Position numbers and translations under genes: made by a program. 64,000 nt of DNA from NCBI GenBank assembly GCA_039720395.1, contig CM077833.1, forward strand, positions 15,065,133 to 15,129,132, read 5' to 3'. Below are positions 22,667-34,352 of the stretch, piece by piece. Origin of the DNA: Liquidambar formosana. Lineage: Eukaryota > Streptophyta > Magnoliopsida > Saxifragales > Altingiaceae. Below the pieces are notes generated by a model. That model ran no database searches and was not told the origin of the DNA. It saw only the letters and a program-made list of their open reading frames with translations. Each line of letters starts with the position of its first letter. The first letter of the stretch is position 1.

Positions 22667-22785
22667 CTTTTCAAACCCTAACACTGTTCATTTTTTAAAA
22701 ATTCCCTTCGCGGCTTTTCCTATTCTCCATCTCCTACATCCAAAACCCTAACCCCCATTGCCACACCTCGTTCACCCTATCTTCC

Positions 22786-24321
22786 ATGGCGAATCTAAAG
22801 CGAACGGCGTCCAATCCACCTCCTACTGGCGATGACGGAAGCTCCTCTCATCCCAAACGGCAGAAATCCATGGCCAAAAACACCCAACGAAGTCGCCCTC
22901 GACCGGAAAGACTCGCCGGAGTTGCAGACACCGAAGATACCTCTGCTCCTCCACCTTTGACTACTCGCCCCCGCTCTCGTCGAGGTGCTACTCAGCCACC
23001 ACCGGCATCTCAGCAGCCTCCTCCGCCGCCGATTCCACCTCCTCACCCTCGTCCTCTGCCTGGCGACCCTGCCTATGACTCAGGCCATGAGCCTTCTGAG
23101 GACGAACAGCCCGCTGAGCCTGCAAATCCACCTCCTTATCTCACTCCAGAGCATGGCGTGCTTTTCGCCCAAAAATTCTACAGCAAGAAGGTCGTGTATC
23201 CGAAGATTGTCGACCCTGCATTCCTAAATCAACATCATTTTCGGGTATGTGCTCTCTTGGAAGCTGTTGGATTACTTGAGTTTTGCACTCTCTCACGTCC
23301 TTGCTACAATACCACCGTCCGAGTCTTCTACACTCATTTCTCTATGCCAACCATCGGACGCGCCACCTCCTACCTCAAGGGCAAGCATATGGTTCTCACT
23401 GACAAGCTCCTAAATGACCTGTACCACTCCCCTTCTGATGGTGCTATTATAGCCGAGACTCACACATGGCCGCGCATTGAAGGTTTCCATCATGTCGACG
23501 CTCTCAAGCTCATCCTTGGTCGTGATGACATCACAGAACCTTTCAAACCCCAGCTGAAGGATTTCAGTCTTGAGTGCAATCTACTGCATAAAATTTTGTT
23601 TTACAACATCTTGCCTCGAGGCGGTGGGAAGGATCACGTGACATACACGGACATTGGCCTATTATGGTGCATTCTTACTGGACGGGCAATCAATCTCGGC
23701 CACCTCATGTTATATCACATGAAATTGTGCGTGGACAAGACCAAGCATGAGTCCAAAGGGTCGAAGGCCACAAAGGACACCGAAGGACGGAGCATTCTAC
23801 CATATGGAGCAGCTCTCTCAGTTCTCTTTGAGCATTTTGGGATTCCTCCTACCACCGGCGATGTTTTCCACCCGACCTTTCGCAACAAGATCAACGCCTC
23901 CTTTTTGGGTTGGATGAACTACACCCTTGTGGATGGAGTTTGGCTTAAGAAGGGTGCCATTCCTGCTGACGTCGACGCCGAGGATGATACCGAGCTGCAG
24001 GATCTCCATGCTGGACAGGACCTCCCCATTCCTCCTCCCCCACCCACCACTATAGTACCCTCATCCTCCACTATCCCTCCTCCTCCCCATACTCCACCTA
24101 CTCCCATTCCTCCTACCCATTCTACTCCTCCATCCTCTGTTCGTGACATGTTTCTCGCCCTATCCCAGCAGATGACGGACTTGACGCGCTACGTCTCCAC
24201 CAAAATGGAGGCTATGCATGATCGGATGGACGAGATGGCGTGTGAGATCAAGGACGTCAAGGACTGCCAAGCTCAGCTCACCCAGCAACTTCGTGCCTCC
24301 CTTCCCGCCTTTCCCTTGTGA
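22786..24321 (+). CDS. Third ORF of the copia element (putative plant transposon protein type)
   Basis: 511 residues from ATG at 22786. Residues 1-135 are basic, then proline-rich and disordered (runs such as PPPPPIPPP). Residues about 135-390 form a folded region of the kind annotated as putative plant transposon protein, with an FYSKK...VYPKIVDP segment, a GRATSYLKG segment and an ILPYGAALS segment. A second proline/threonine-rich linker and a short C-terminal coiled coil (about 455-500) follow. No signal peptide or transmembrane helix is visible, so it is not envelope-like in any direct way. Function is unknown. Base composition is clearly more GC-rich than gag and pol, which suggests a separate origin. 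Confidence 0.85.
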   Translation: MANLKRTASNPPPTGDDGSSSHPKRQKSMAKNTQRSRPRPERLAGVADTEDTSAPPPLTTRPRSRRGATQPPPASQQPPPPPIPPPHPRPLPGDPAYDSGHEPSEDEQPAEPANPPPYLTPEHGVLFAQKFYSKKVVYPKIVDPAFLNQHHFRVCALLEAVGLLEFCTLSRPCYNTTVRVFYTHFSMPTIGRATSYLKGKHMVLTDKLLNDLYHSPSDGAIIAETHTWPRIEGFHHVDALKLILGRDDITEPFKPQLKDFSLECNLLHKILFYNILPRGGGKDHVTYTDIGLLWCILTGRAINLGHLMLYHMKLCVDKTKHESKGSKATKDTEGRSILPYGAALSVLFEHFGIPPTTGDVFHPTFRNKINASFLGWMNYTLVDGVWLKKGAIPADVDAEDDTELQDLHAGQDLPIPPPPPTTIVPSSSTIPPPPHTPPTPIPPTHSTPPSSVRDMFLALSQQMTDLTRYVSTKMEAMHDRMDEMACEIKDVKDCQAQLTQQLRASLPAFPL

Positions 24322-24340
24322 TTTTTTTTGATCGATGACA

Positions 24341-24684
24341 AAGGGGGAGAATTATTTTGATAGATGTTTTTGTTTATAGATATATGGATGTATGAAAATC
24401 TTGATAGATGGAAATTCTGTGTACTTTTTGGAAATCCTTGATGTATTACAACATGATTATGAAATGAATTTTTGAATGAATTTTTGAATCTTGATTATAA
24501 ATTTCTTTTACATGTGCGCTTACACTTGGATAAAATGTTGAAATTTATACACAATACATCTTAAATATTTCTAATGTTATATCTATATGATGCATAATGA
24601 TAGGGGGAGAATTTTTGTTCTTAAAGTTGTGCATTTTACCCCATTAAAACATCTATGGATTGTTATCATCAAAAAGGGGGAGAT
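24341..24684 (+). other. Three purine tracts in the 3' UTR
   Basis: AGGGGGAGA-type tracts occur at 24342-24350, 24602-24610 and 24675-24683; the last abuts the 3' LTR and is the likely plus-strand primer. Multiple such tracts are a habit of the SIRE lineage. Confidence 0.75.
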
Positions 24685-26165
24685 TGTTGGCCTAAATGGC
24701 TTAATCCCCGAGGTTTTGATGATAACAATACATAAGAAGATGTTTAAAGGACTAATGAGCATTTAAGTGATGAATCTAGACAGGTATCAAAGCCGCTAAA
24801 TGGTTCAAAGCAGCAAGGATCAAAATGCACAAACAAGCAAAGCATAGATGATAAGAAAGCAACGCAATGGATCCATCAATTGTTCAAGAGCAATCAAGAT
24901 TTATCAAGTCAATTTGTGACAACGCTAGGAAAATCTTGTAAGATTGCTTTCAATCCTTGCTCACCAGTTGGAAGGGCTTAAAACATTACAAATTCAATGA
25001 CCTTAAAGACTTAAAAATGACGAACTGTTCAAAAGGAAAGAAAGTTGTATTTTGTCTGAAATCAGGGATTTTCAGACGGCTGAAACATTGTTTCAGCCGG
25101 CTGAAAAATTGTTTCAGCCGGCTGAAAATGAGGTTTCAGCAGGCTGAACCTCTTTCAGCAGGCTGAACCTCTTTCAGCAGGCTGAAAAAGTGAACTCATA
25201 AAGAACACTCTCTCTGTATTTTTCAGACGGCTCTTTGAGCCGGCTGAAATTAGGTTTGAGCCGGCTGAAAGCATGATCAGACGGCTGAAGGAGCAGGCTT
25301 GTTCATATGCTAAATGTTAATCCCTCTGATATTTACAGCAGCCTTAATCAGACGGCTGAAATGAAAATTCAGACGGCTGAAATTCATGTTTAAGACGGCT
25401 GAGAAATATGAACTTGTGTTCCTCTTTTACACCCTCTCTGGAATATTCAGTAGCCTCACTCAGACGGCTGAAAAGGATGTTTCAGACGGCTGAAAGATTT
25501 TTCAGCCGGCTGAAAACCTCGGGAAAATTATAACGGCTAGTTTTTTAACGGATATTTGAAGCATTTATTGCCCACCAAACTTCTTTTCCCGGCATTTATT
25601 GTTCCAGAACGGCTAGTATGGACCCCTTGAGTATAAATACAAGGCTTGAGCTCATTTATGAGTATTCATTGAGCAAAAACAAGAAAATCAATTACAAGCC
25701 CTAATTCCTCTTGTGAGCATTCATTGAAATCAATCAATAGCTGAAGTGTGCTTTCATTTTGCTGTGTATTTACTCTTTGAGAGAGTCTTCTTTGTACACA
25801 AAATCATCTCCAAATACTTTGTATCAAAAGGGTTGTGAATACCTTTCTTTGTAAGCACTTGAGAAGAGTGCATTTGGCTAAGTGTTGGTGAAGAACACTC
25901 AAGTTGTAAAGGTTTGCTGCTCCACCTTGAAGGAGAGTGATAGTGGATTGGTGAATCCTCAAGCGCGCTCTTGAGGCGAGGATGTAGGCGGGAGGCCGAA
26001 CCTCGTTATATCGTTTGCATTCTTCTTCCCTTAATCTCTTTATTATTGCATTGTCTTACATTTATTTTAGCTTGCAATAATCAGATTTTTGATTGTTATA
26101 ATTTCCTTTTAATTGGCCTATAACCCTATTCACCCCCCCTCTAGGGTTATTCACTTGGGACAACA
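24685..26165 (+). repeat. 3' LTR of the SIRE-type copia element
   Basis: Starts TGTTGG, ends GGACAACA, and is almost identical to 16139-17578. It is 41 bp longer because of one extra 21-bp and one extra 19-bp palindrome unit in U3 plus a single base. Confidence 0.95.
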
Positions 26166-26402
26166 AGTGGAATAAAGGTAAGATTTGATTAACTTCAACT
26201 TTGAAAAACTTATTTTTGCGAATGTAACTGTAACTAGTATGATCAATAATATTCTATAAGCAATCCAAGCATTTAGGAAACAATTATTCATTTCTTTCAA
26301 ATAATTCAGTACTTCAATTGGCCTTTTTAGATCTGTTGGTAAAACTTCTTTCAAAACCTTTAATTCTAAAAATAAATCTCTCCCAATAATATAAGAATGC
26401 TC
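26166..26402 (-). pseudogene. hAT transposase remnant, upstream part of the C-terminal domain
   Basis: The minus strand from about 26402 encodes part of a hAT dimerisation domain, including DLFLELKVL, NAWIAYRILL and FSKLKLIKSYL. The frame runs to the TSD (CCACT on this strand) and resumes at 16133 on the other side of the copia element. Substitutions in the usually conserved stretch before FSKLKLIK show that it was already decaying. Confidence 0.75.
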
Positions 26403-26406
26403 CTTA

Positions 26407-26442
<36 letters not shown>

Positions 26443-27149
26443 GGAAAGAAAAAGTAAAGAAATTAATTAATTAAAGAGAGAATGATTTGGACATTTGGTG
26501 TACCTGACTTCTTTGTCTGAAAGGTAATCAAATACTTTTAATTTTTCAAATAGAATTCTGATATGATCTGATTAGGATAGAAGCTGTGAGCATTAAGAGA
26601 GAAAGAGAGGAGGAAGTTGAGGTTTGGAGGCTTGAGGCAAACTGACAGTGGCGTTAGATTTGATCTAATTTAGGGTTAAATGTTTTTTTTTTTGAGAGGG
26701 GGGGGGGGGGGGGGGAGGGCTTGAGTTGAGTAGATTATTTGGCAATTTGGGTTATTGTATATGGATTTGGGTTAGAAACTTAAAAATTATTTGAGGCCCT
26801 TAAACTTGGATTAGGTCCTTTTCTCATCTAGTTATTAAAAAAAAATTGTTTTTTTTCTTCTTTTTTTTTAGTTTTTAGTTTTTTTTTTTTTTGGGGGGGG
26901 GGGGGGGGGGGGACTTATTACAAATGTAACAACTTAGTTGGGGCCTTTATTTTTTGTCAAATTTTGGGGCCTTAGGCAGCTGCCTAAGTAGCTTGACCTT
27001 AAGCCTTAGAACCATGAAAACAAACCCTGGGCAGCAGCTTATACAGAAGGGAACCATAGTTTCTTGGTTGATTGAAATGATAAAAACAGATTCCCCCAAT
27101 ATTTGAAACTTGCCAAAAAATTTTCAAAAGTGATTTTAGTGGAAATTAA
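26403..27149. other. Rest of the hAT remnant region, homopolymer-rich
   Basis: Contains a GT/TA microsatellite (about 26,410-26,442), a G-run (about 26,699-26,716) and a T-run followed by a G-run (about 26,879-26,912). A GGGGCCTTAGGCAGCTGCC segment near 26,955 resembles sequence near 15,700 on the other side of the copia element and may be the far end of the hAT element. No gene is supported. Confidence 0.45.
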
Positions 27150-27163
27150 TTTCTAGCTAAGTT

Positions 27164-27276
27164 TATTTTTTGGTACAACATGAAGGATTTGAACTCTTAA
27201 CCTAACCTACTCCTATACCGTTTACCCACCCTTCTTCTCTCACCATTAGGTTACCCCGGCTACTCTAGTGACTTGG
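27164..27276 (-). mobile_element. tRNA-derived SINE
   Basis: A 113-bp element on the minus strand. It has an A-box-like TAACCTAATGG and a B-box-like GTTCAAATCC roughly 45-50 bases apart and ends in an A-rich tail. It is flanked by 14-bp direct repeats differing at one base (27150-27163 and 27277-27290, TTTCYAGCTAAGTT). Internal Pol III promoter boxes plus a long TSD are the hallmark of tRNA-derived SINEs. Confidence 0.65.
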
Positions 27277-27290
27277 TTTCCAGCTAAGTT

Positions 27291-27922
27291 GTGGACTGAC
27301 ATACGGTCAAGAAGTCCCTCCCGAGATATTAAGCTCAATTTCCACACATTATAGAGGACTTCCAGATTACCTTTCCATGTGTTTTCCCAACTAAGAATGA
27401 TGTTACGGCTTTTGAGAATTGAGACAGTACACACATACATAAAAATATATCAAAACAAGCACTCACGAGAATATCCATCCACTGAAAACAAATTTCCTAG
27501 TTACAACATCAGCAGTGAAGCAGCATTAGTGAGGATCTGATCGATTTGAGCTACCATAGCAAGCCCGTCCGACTACCTGTCACTGTTTCGTTCTTCTTCA
27601 TCTTCCCCTTTATTTATTTTAGTTTCTTTTGGGGGCTTCCCCACTTCTTTCTTTCTTTCTTTCATTTTTTTTTTTTTTTTTGGCGGTGGGTTGTTGTTGT
27701 GGTTGCAAAAAGAGACCAATTCTTCTTTTATTAAAGATAGAACAAGCCACTCAAAAGTGATAATACTGTCAAATGCACGACAATCATAGCTTGAAGATTC
27801 ACACGCCACCTAAACGTACATCTGAACATCTAATCAGACGACAAAATGACAAATAACTAACTTAACACAAACAGCAGTCCAATTCAATGGAAGTCCAAAG
27901 ACGGAACGAACAGAAGTCTCAA
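27291..27922. other. Downstream region of oxidoreductase copy 2
   Basis: Non-coding, with a CTTT/T-run at about 27,648-27,680. The last ~80 bases resemble the 3' UTR of copy 1, but the AATAAA signal of copy 1 is not preserved here. Confidence 0.5.
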
Positions 27923-30900
27923 TCAATACTGAACCTCAACAGCCTCAAAACCTCTGTCAATCGACGCCTTGACGGCATCAAGTACGAGTTGTGTCTTCCG
28001 ACTGAGGGTTGGCCACTTTTTCTCAGGTTTCGAACCATTTTCTTTGATACTTCTGACCAAACTAGCAAACTCCCTCACCATGAGAGCTTCCTGTGGAAGA
28101 TCGGTCATGACAGTGTGCTCACTTGGTATTGGTACCCATCCCGTCAGAAGTTCCTTGAACCAAGACTCCGAAGCAGCAGAAAAAGAGGCTTCCTTCTCTT
28201 GAAAAGGAATGACAAAGTCATGAAGATGCAAAGCTCCCTTTGTTCCGATAGCAGTTATGTCCATGGTCAAATTAGATAAAAAAGAACATTGGAAGGTTGC
28301 TACTTTCCCATCTTCCCAATGTAAAGAGGAGCCACATGATAGAATCACCCCTACTTCGTTCAAAACAGGCTCACGCAAAGCTGTAACAGTTTTAGGTAGC
28401 TCATAGTCAGCAGCCCACAGGATTGACCTGACGCAATACCACCCAGCATCACCGAGAGCACCAAGAGCATCAAGATCTGGCTTCACACGGATGTCATTTT
28501 TGAGAAAATCGGGATCAGCGCTGAATGTAAAGCAGGTGTGCATCTATAGAACCCACAAGAGATTATCTTTAGAACAATAGCAAAAACGTAATATATATAT
28601 ATAACTGAAAATCTTGCTCAAATATTAAGCTGACACAGGAAAAAAGAATGGGTGCACATGAAGATGTAACCATAACATATTGTAAATAATTGTATTAATT
28701 ACATGAGTTGCAAAATGAGATTCAAAGTATAGTTTTTTAGCCAAGAATGGGTACATGACTTTCATATAGTTCAAAGGCAGATAATAGATCAACAAGAAGG
28801 TCACAATTTTTTGACCAAATGACAGTAGGAGTCAGAGACAGCTATAAGTAATGGAATTTTTTGAACTTTATTGTCACAAGATAAAGGCCAGTGCCACTAC
28901 AAGGCCACAAAAGAATCTTGGTGCTATTAGGTTGGCAACCTGAAGAATCCACTGTCAAATAGCTTTGGGAGAAGAATATATAGTAATAATGGCATTTTTT
29001 CTATTCACATTCCATTAAAAATTTAAATCACCACAAACTTGGCCAACAATCACTCATTCTGAATCTGTAATGCTAATATGCTATAGCACTTTGTTCAGGT
29101 CTCTCAGCATTTTGAATATACTGATGAGATATTTAAGAGTAAAATACAACAAGCAATGATGTGAATAAAGTTATAAAACATAAAGAATCCAATTGATGAG
29201 ATATTTAAGAGTACAACACAATGTGGAATAATGTGAAGCAAAGAACAGAACATAAAGAAACAAAGCAAAAGAATGATGTTCAATTCATCTACTGCCATAT
29301 AAAAGTTAGATGGGAAGTAACTAAATGCACCAACCGGTTTATGTCAATAACACCAATATGCTACAAGCGTTTATTCTCTGATAACAAAAAAATCACATTG
29401 GTCAAACAAAGCAGGTTCAAAGCAAAAACTAAGTTCATATATAGTAGTTATGACTAGTTTTAATAATTATAACTCCTTTCAACCATGTAATAGGGAGAAC
29501 TATATTGCTAGGAGCCTACGAACATTTTTTAAAAGAATAATACTTTTTTTTTTTTTTGGATAAGAAGAAGAACTATAACGCTAAGAAGATACTCTGTTTT
29601 TTGGACATTTTCTTCAATTGGTACCAGTCCTACCTTCTCACAACTACATTCATTTCTTGTTTTATCATTCCTCACATAGCACTTATCTACCTTAACATCC
29701 ATATCTCTGCTGCATTCATTTCCTACATAAGTTGTCTCTTAATTGCCCAACATTCGGCACCATAAATGTTAGCCATTTGTAAAATTTTCCTTTTAACTCG
29801 ATAGGCATTCTATTGTCACACAGCAATACCCCCAGTTGCACATCTCCACTTCATCCATCCTACTCTAATTCTGCAAGCAACATCTTCCCTAACATGTCCA
29901 TCTTTATGAATAATTGGTGGTGGGTAGTGGTGATGTTGGTGGGCGGAGGTGCATGGTGGTGATGGGGTGGTGTTAGTATTGGTGGTGTGTGGTGGTGATG
30001 TTGGTTAGTGGTGGTTGGTCCATCCATATTCCATATTGAGCAATTCATGTTGTGTCCGAGGTGATTAAGAGACATTTTGAAGTCTACACATAACATAGAT
30101 TGTCATTGGGTGGACTTAAAATCTACTTGTTTAAAGACGTAACCAACTTTTTGATAACGAGGAAGCCCTTCGGGCCAGGTTTCCCGAGGCCTATATAAGA
30201 CCTCACAACTTATATGGACCAGGTAAGTCCAAGGCCCATGAGAACTATAGAACTTTGTATGGGTGGCTCCAAGGTTTTAGCAAGAGTCGAACTTAGGACC
30301 TTTGCAAAAGATATAATCAATTTAACATGAGTTTTATGTTATGAAATGCCTTTACCCTAATATATATATATATATATAGGTAAGCTAAGAAGCACAGACA
30401 CTTTCCCAAAGGCCGCTTGTCCGTGTCAGACACGTATCGAACACGACACTTGTCTAACACTTCTCGGACACGACACTTCTCCCTTTGCCATTTTTTCCCT
30501 TCTTATTGTTCATTATTGTCCTTTCTGTCATATATTTTCTACTTATAACTCAACTAGATTTATGAAAACAATACAAAAATATTCATTTTGAATGATTTAT
30601 TTGATGTTACGTGATATTTTATAATTATTTGTATAAAAATAAATATTCTATTAATGCCATGTCCCCGCCGTGTCATGTCCTAAATTTTGAAGATTTACTG
30701 TGTCCATGTGTTCGTGTCGTGTCGTACCCATATTATGTATCCGTGTCCGTGCTTCTTAGTAGGTAAGAGTTCCCTTGGTCTCTCCCTTTGTCACCATTAA
30801 TTCAATTTACCAAATTGACATCTCAACAGCATTTTCAAATACCAATCTCTTTTGAAAGAGGGGTAGCACATATGGATCTAGCCAGATCTGAAGGGGGACG

Positions 30901-32860
30901 AGAATTGCTGGTACTCAATGCTAGATCTGTCGGGCTCTAGCCAGATCTGAAGTTTTCAACTCCAGATCTTCACGGCACCTCAAACATCGCCGGTTCTAGC
31001 CGACGAGCATCACCGGATCTCTACGCTCACACTTACTTTTCGTCTCAATCTGATGATACAATGTCTGGGGTTTGCTGCCCTTGGAGTTTCTTGGACTCTT
31101 TGATGGATAACATCCAGCAACCAATCATATTGAAATCTGTTAAGGAGGCTTCCAAGCAGTCTTTTGCAAGTGTTCTCAAGTAACATGTAGTGGTTAAGCC
31201 GATGAGACAAATACCCATCCCTAGGAAGGTAGGGGATATGGTCATAGTCAAAATCACTACGAATGCATATCAATCTAAACTTGCAGACAGCAGAACAAAT
31301 GCGTTGGGTCAAATTCTCCTTCCAAAAGGTGCCAAACCTCTTACCGTTTTGGATTTAAAGGCAACGCTTGTTCCTATTTGGAAGACGATAGGGGAATGGA
31401 GATTGGTTCCTTTGGGAAAGGGCTATTTTGATATTCATTTTCATTGTCTTGAGGATATGAGAAAAGTTTGGGCTGGTGGGAATTAGAATCTCAATCCGGG
31501 CATATTTCGAATCTCTTTGGATTGCTGATTTTAATCTTCACACTCAAGTTTAACGGCACTCACAGGTATGGATTCGTATCTATGGTCTGCCCCAGGAGTA
31601 TTGGCATTGTCAAAATCTTTTAGAAATTGCAAGAGGGGTTGGGATTCCTTTGCAAATTGACAAAGCTACTCTGAATCAAATTTATGGTCTCTATGCCCGA
31701 ATTCTGGTCCAAATTGATATGTCTCAACCTCTTCCAGAGAGTATTCGAGTATAGCGAGAAGGTTTTGGTTTTTTTGTAGATGTTTATTATGAAAATCTTC
31801 CAGCCTTTTGTTCACAATGTCAATGTGTTGGACATGCGGTCACGCACTGCAAATTTGCTAAGGATACTGGAACTTAGTCTGGTCCTAGTTTACCTAATGA
31901 TGCCAAGGCTAAGACTTATCGTCCCAAGAAGCAGGTGGAGGTTCAAGATAACCAATCTATGCAACCTGTCAATTTGGAAGCCAGTGTAGCCTCATCTCAG
32001 TTGACTCTTACTCATGTTAGTAATACTCAGGTTACAAATTGTAAATGGAGTGATATGGCAGTGCTGGAAAAGGAAATTAATGATGCTAATGCTAAGTCCA
32101 TTATGGATATGGTTCATGAGAGCCAGTTGAATGTTAATCATGTGGAAGTTACTGGTGATAAAAGCGGGATTCATGAAGATCTTATTAACAAGACTGTGCA
32201 GGAAGTTATATATAATGCTGCAAATAAATTGTTTGATGATGTTGCTGAGGCAGTTCTCAAAAGTGATCAAGACAAGGGTGCCGACTGTGTGAACTGTGTT
32301 CCTGCAAATTCTATTGATGTGCCTTGTGTAGATGGACAAAATGGTGAGATTGGAGTAGGAGTTTCAGCTCAGGATCAAGGGCAACCTATTGCTCCTCCTC
32401 AGGCTGCTACTACTTTTGATGAAGGTAACTTTCCTTCTTTTGTTCTTGAGCAAATCAATTTAGTCATTAAGGATGTGAAAGACAAAAGGACTACTAAAGA
32501 CTCCTTTATTCCTGTTTTATCAAAGTCACAACAAAAAAAACTTCAACAATAAGTCAAGCAGGACACATCCAATGTGCCTTACCATTTTCAAGATAGGAAT
32601 TCTTCAAAAAACTCCAAGTATGAAGATTTTGTGTTTGATTGTTAGAGGTTTTCAATTTTTATCATCCTTGTTAGTTAGAATGTAACATTCGACAAGTCAC
32701 CAAGCCCAGACCTATCTTTTATCCTTTATTGTCTTTTTTTTATTTATTTATATATATAATAAAATTTTATATTACCTAAAAATTTAAAATTTAAAAAAAA
32801 AAAAACTATTTCATTTTTTTAAAAAAATATAAATAAATAAAAAATACCAATCTCTTTTCC

Positions 32861-32932
<72 letters not shown>

Positions 32933-33684
32933 CAAAAACATAATTTGAAAAATGTAACCAAAAAAATAATAAATAAATAAAAGAAAAAACTGGATATGAT
33001 TAAGTTCCTTGCGGCTTGGTGGTGTTACCAGGGTGCGGGGGAATTCGAGTAGTTGTAAATCTAGGGGTGGATTCCTGCCAATTTAAAAATAAAAATTAAA
33101 ATAAAAGGATAATAGTAACTACTCTCTCAACTGTTTTATTCCTTATCTCTCTCTATAACCACTCTATCACACGTCTCCGTCTGCAATGCACTTCTCTCTC
33201 CTATAACCACATTTTTAAACTCAAATTGTTTAACAGAAGTTCTTTTAACAAGTTTTCCCCTATTTTTATGACTATGTTTTCCTCTAACAGGCACCGCATG
33301 TGCCCCCGGAGTTCTGTTCAGTTTGAATGATCATAGCCATACAAGAAGCTATAGCTGCCATTAAAAATGAACGTACTTGTACATAAGAAGTCAAGTCTAC
33401 ATAAAATACAATGAAGCAGTTCAAAAATCCATGGAACAACGAAACATGCCCAAAATCGTTGGCAAATAGCAAGCAAACAGAATTTCCTTGAAACTAGAGG
33501 TGTTAATGGTTTTGGTTAAAACCGAGAACCAAACCAAACCAAACCAAATCGGCGGTTTGGTTTGGTTTTTTTGTCATTAGGTTTGGTCATGATTTTAATT
33601 TTAGAAAACCGAACTCAATTGGTTTGATTTTGGTTTTTAGTTTTAAAAAACCAAACAAAACCGAAAAACCGAAAAAACCAAAAA

Positions 33685-33730
<46 letters not shown>

Positions 33731-34286
33731 TAAAGTTTGTAAATTCCCAATTCTAATAAGGGTAATTGAAGATAGTGGAGAAAGATAGTTGAAGAAAGGA
33801 AGATGGTTGAAAGACGTTTGAAATGGGCTTGTTTTTGTTGATTTTAAGTTTCTTATTGTTTTCTTTTTTTAGATTGGCATGTATTAAACTAATTATTAAT
33901 GTTGTATGTGATATTGACATATTGATATATGTCAATATGTTTCTATTTTAATACAATGTTTGTTTTTTTTAGTTGCTAATATAATGCTTTTATTAAAAAC
34001 GTTTTTATTTGGAGTTTGGCATGTCATTTTTTTCATTTTCAATTATTTGTTGTTACTTGATAGGTTAAAACCAAAGCCAAACCAAACCAAACCAAACCGA
34101 AATATAATGGTTTGGTTTGGTTTTTTATAGTATGGTTTGGTTTTGGTTTTGGTTTTGGTTTTGGTTTGAGAGGAACAAAACCGAAGTATAATGGTTTGGT
34201 TTGAAATCTCTCCTAAAACTAAATCAAACCGAACCATTAACACCCCTACTTCAAACCCACAAAACCCAAGAACAAGAACCCCCCGC

Positions 34287-34352
<66 letters not shown>

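Larger units (their letters stand above)
16139..26165 (+). mobile_element. Ty1/copia retrotransposon, SIRE/Maximus type, complete
   Basis: A complete 10.0-kb element with 5' LTR (1440 bp), tRNA-Met-type primer site, gag, pol (protease, integrase, RT, RNase H in copia order), a third ORF, purine tracts and 3' LTR (1481 bp). Perfect TSD AGTGG. The LTRs differ by about three substitutions seen by eye, plus indels of 21, 19 and 1 bp, so insertion was recent. Long LTRs, an extra ORF after RNase H and repeated GGGGGAGA purine tracts fit the SIRE/Maximus lineage. Gag and pol lie in different frames separated by stops, so autonomy is plausible but unproven. It sits between the two oxidoreductase paralogues. 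Confidence 0.95.

Noticed and set aside
22786..24321. ORF3 as a viral-type envelope protein
   Set aside because: No signal peptide or transmembrane helix is visible; the central domain is of the plant transposon protein type.
29860..30096. Histidine/proline-rich ORF on the minus strand
   Set aside because: It is the translation of a TGG-type simple repeat in an intron.
30170..30310. Second SINE in the oxidoreductase copy 2 intron
   Set aside because: Only a B-box-like GTTCGACTC was seen; no convincing A box, tail or target duplication.
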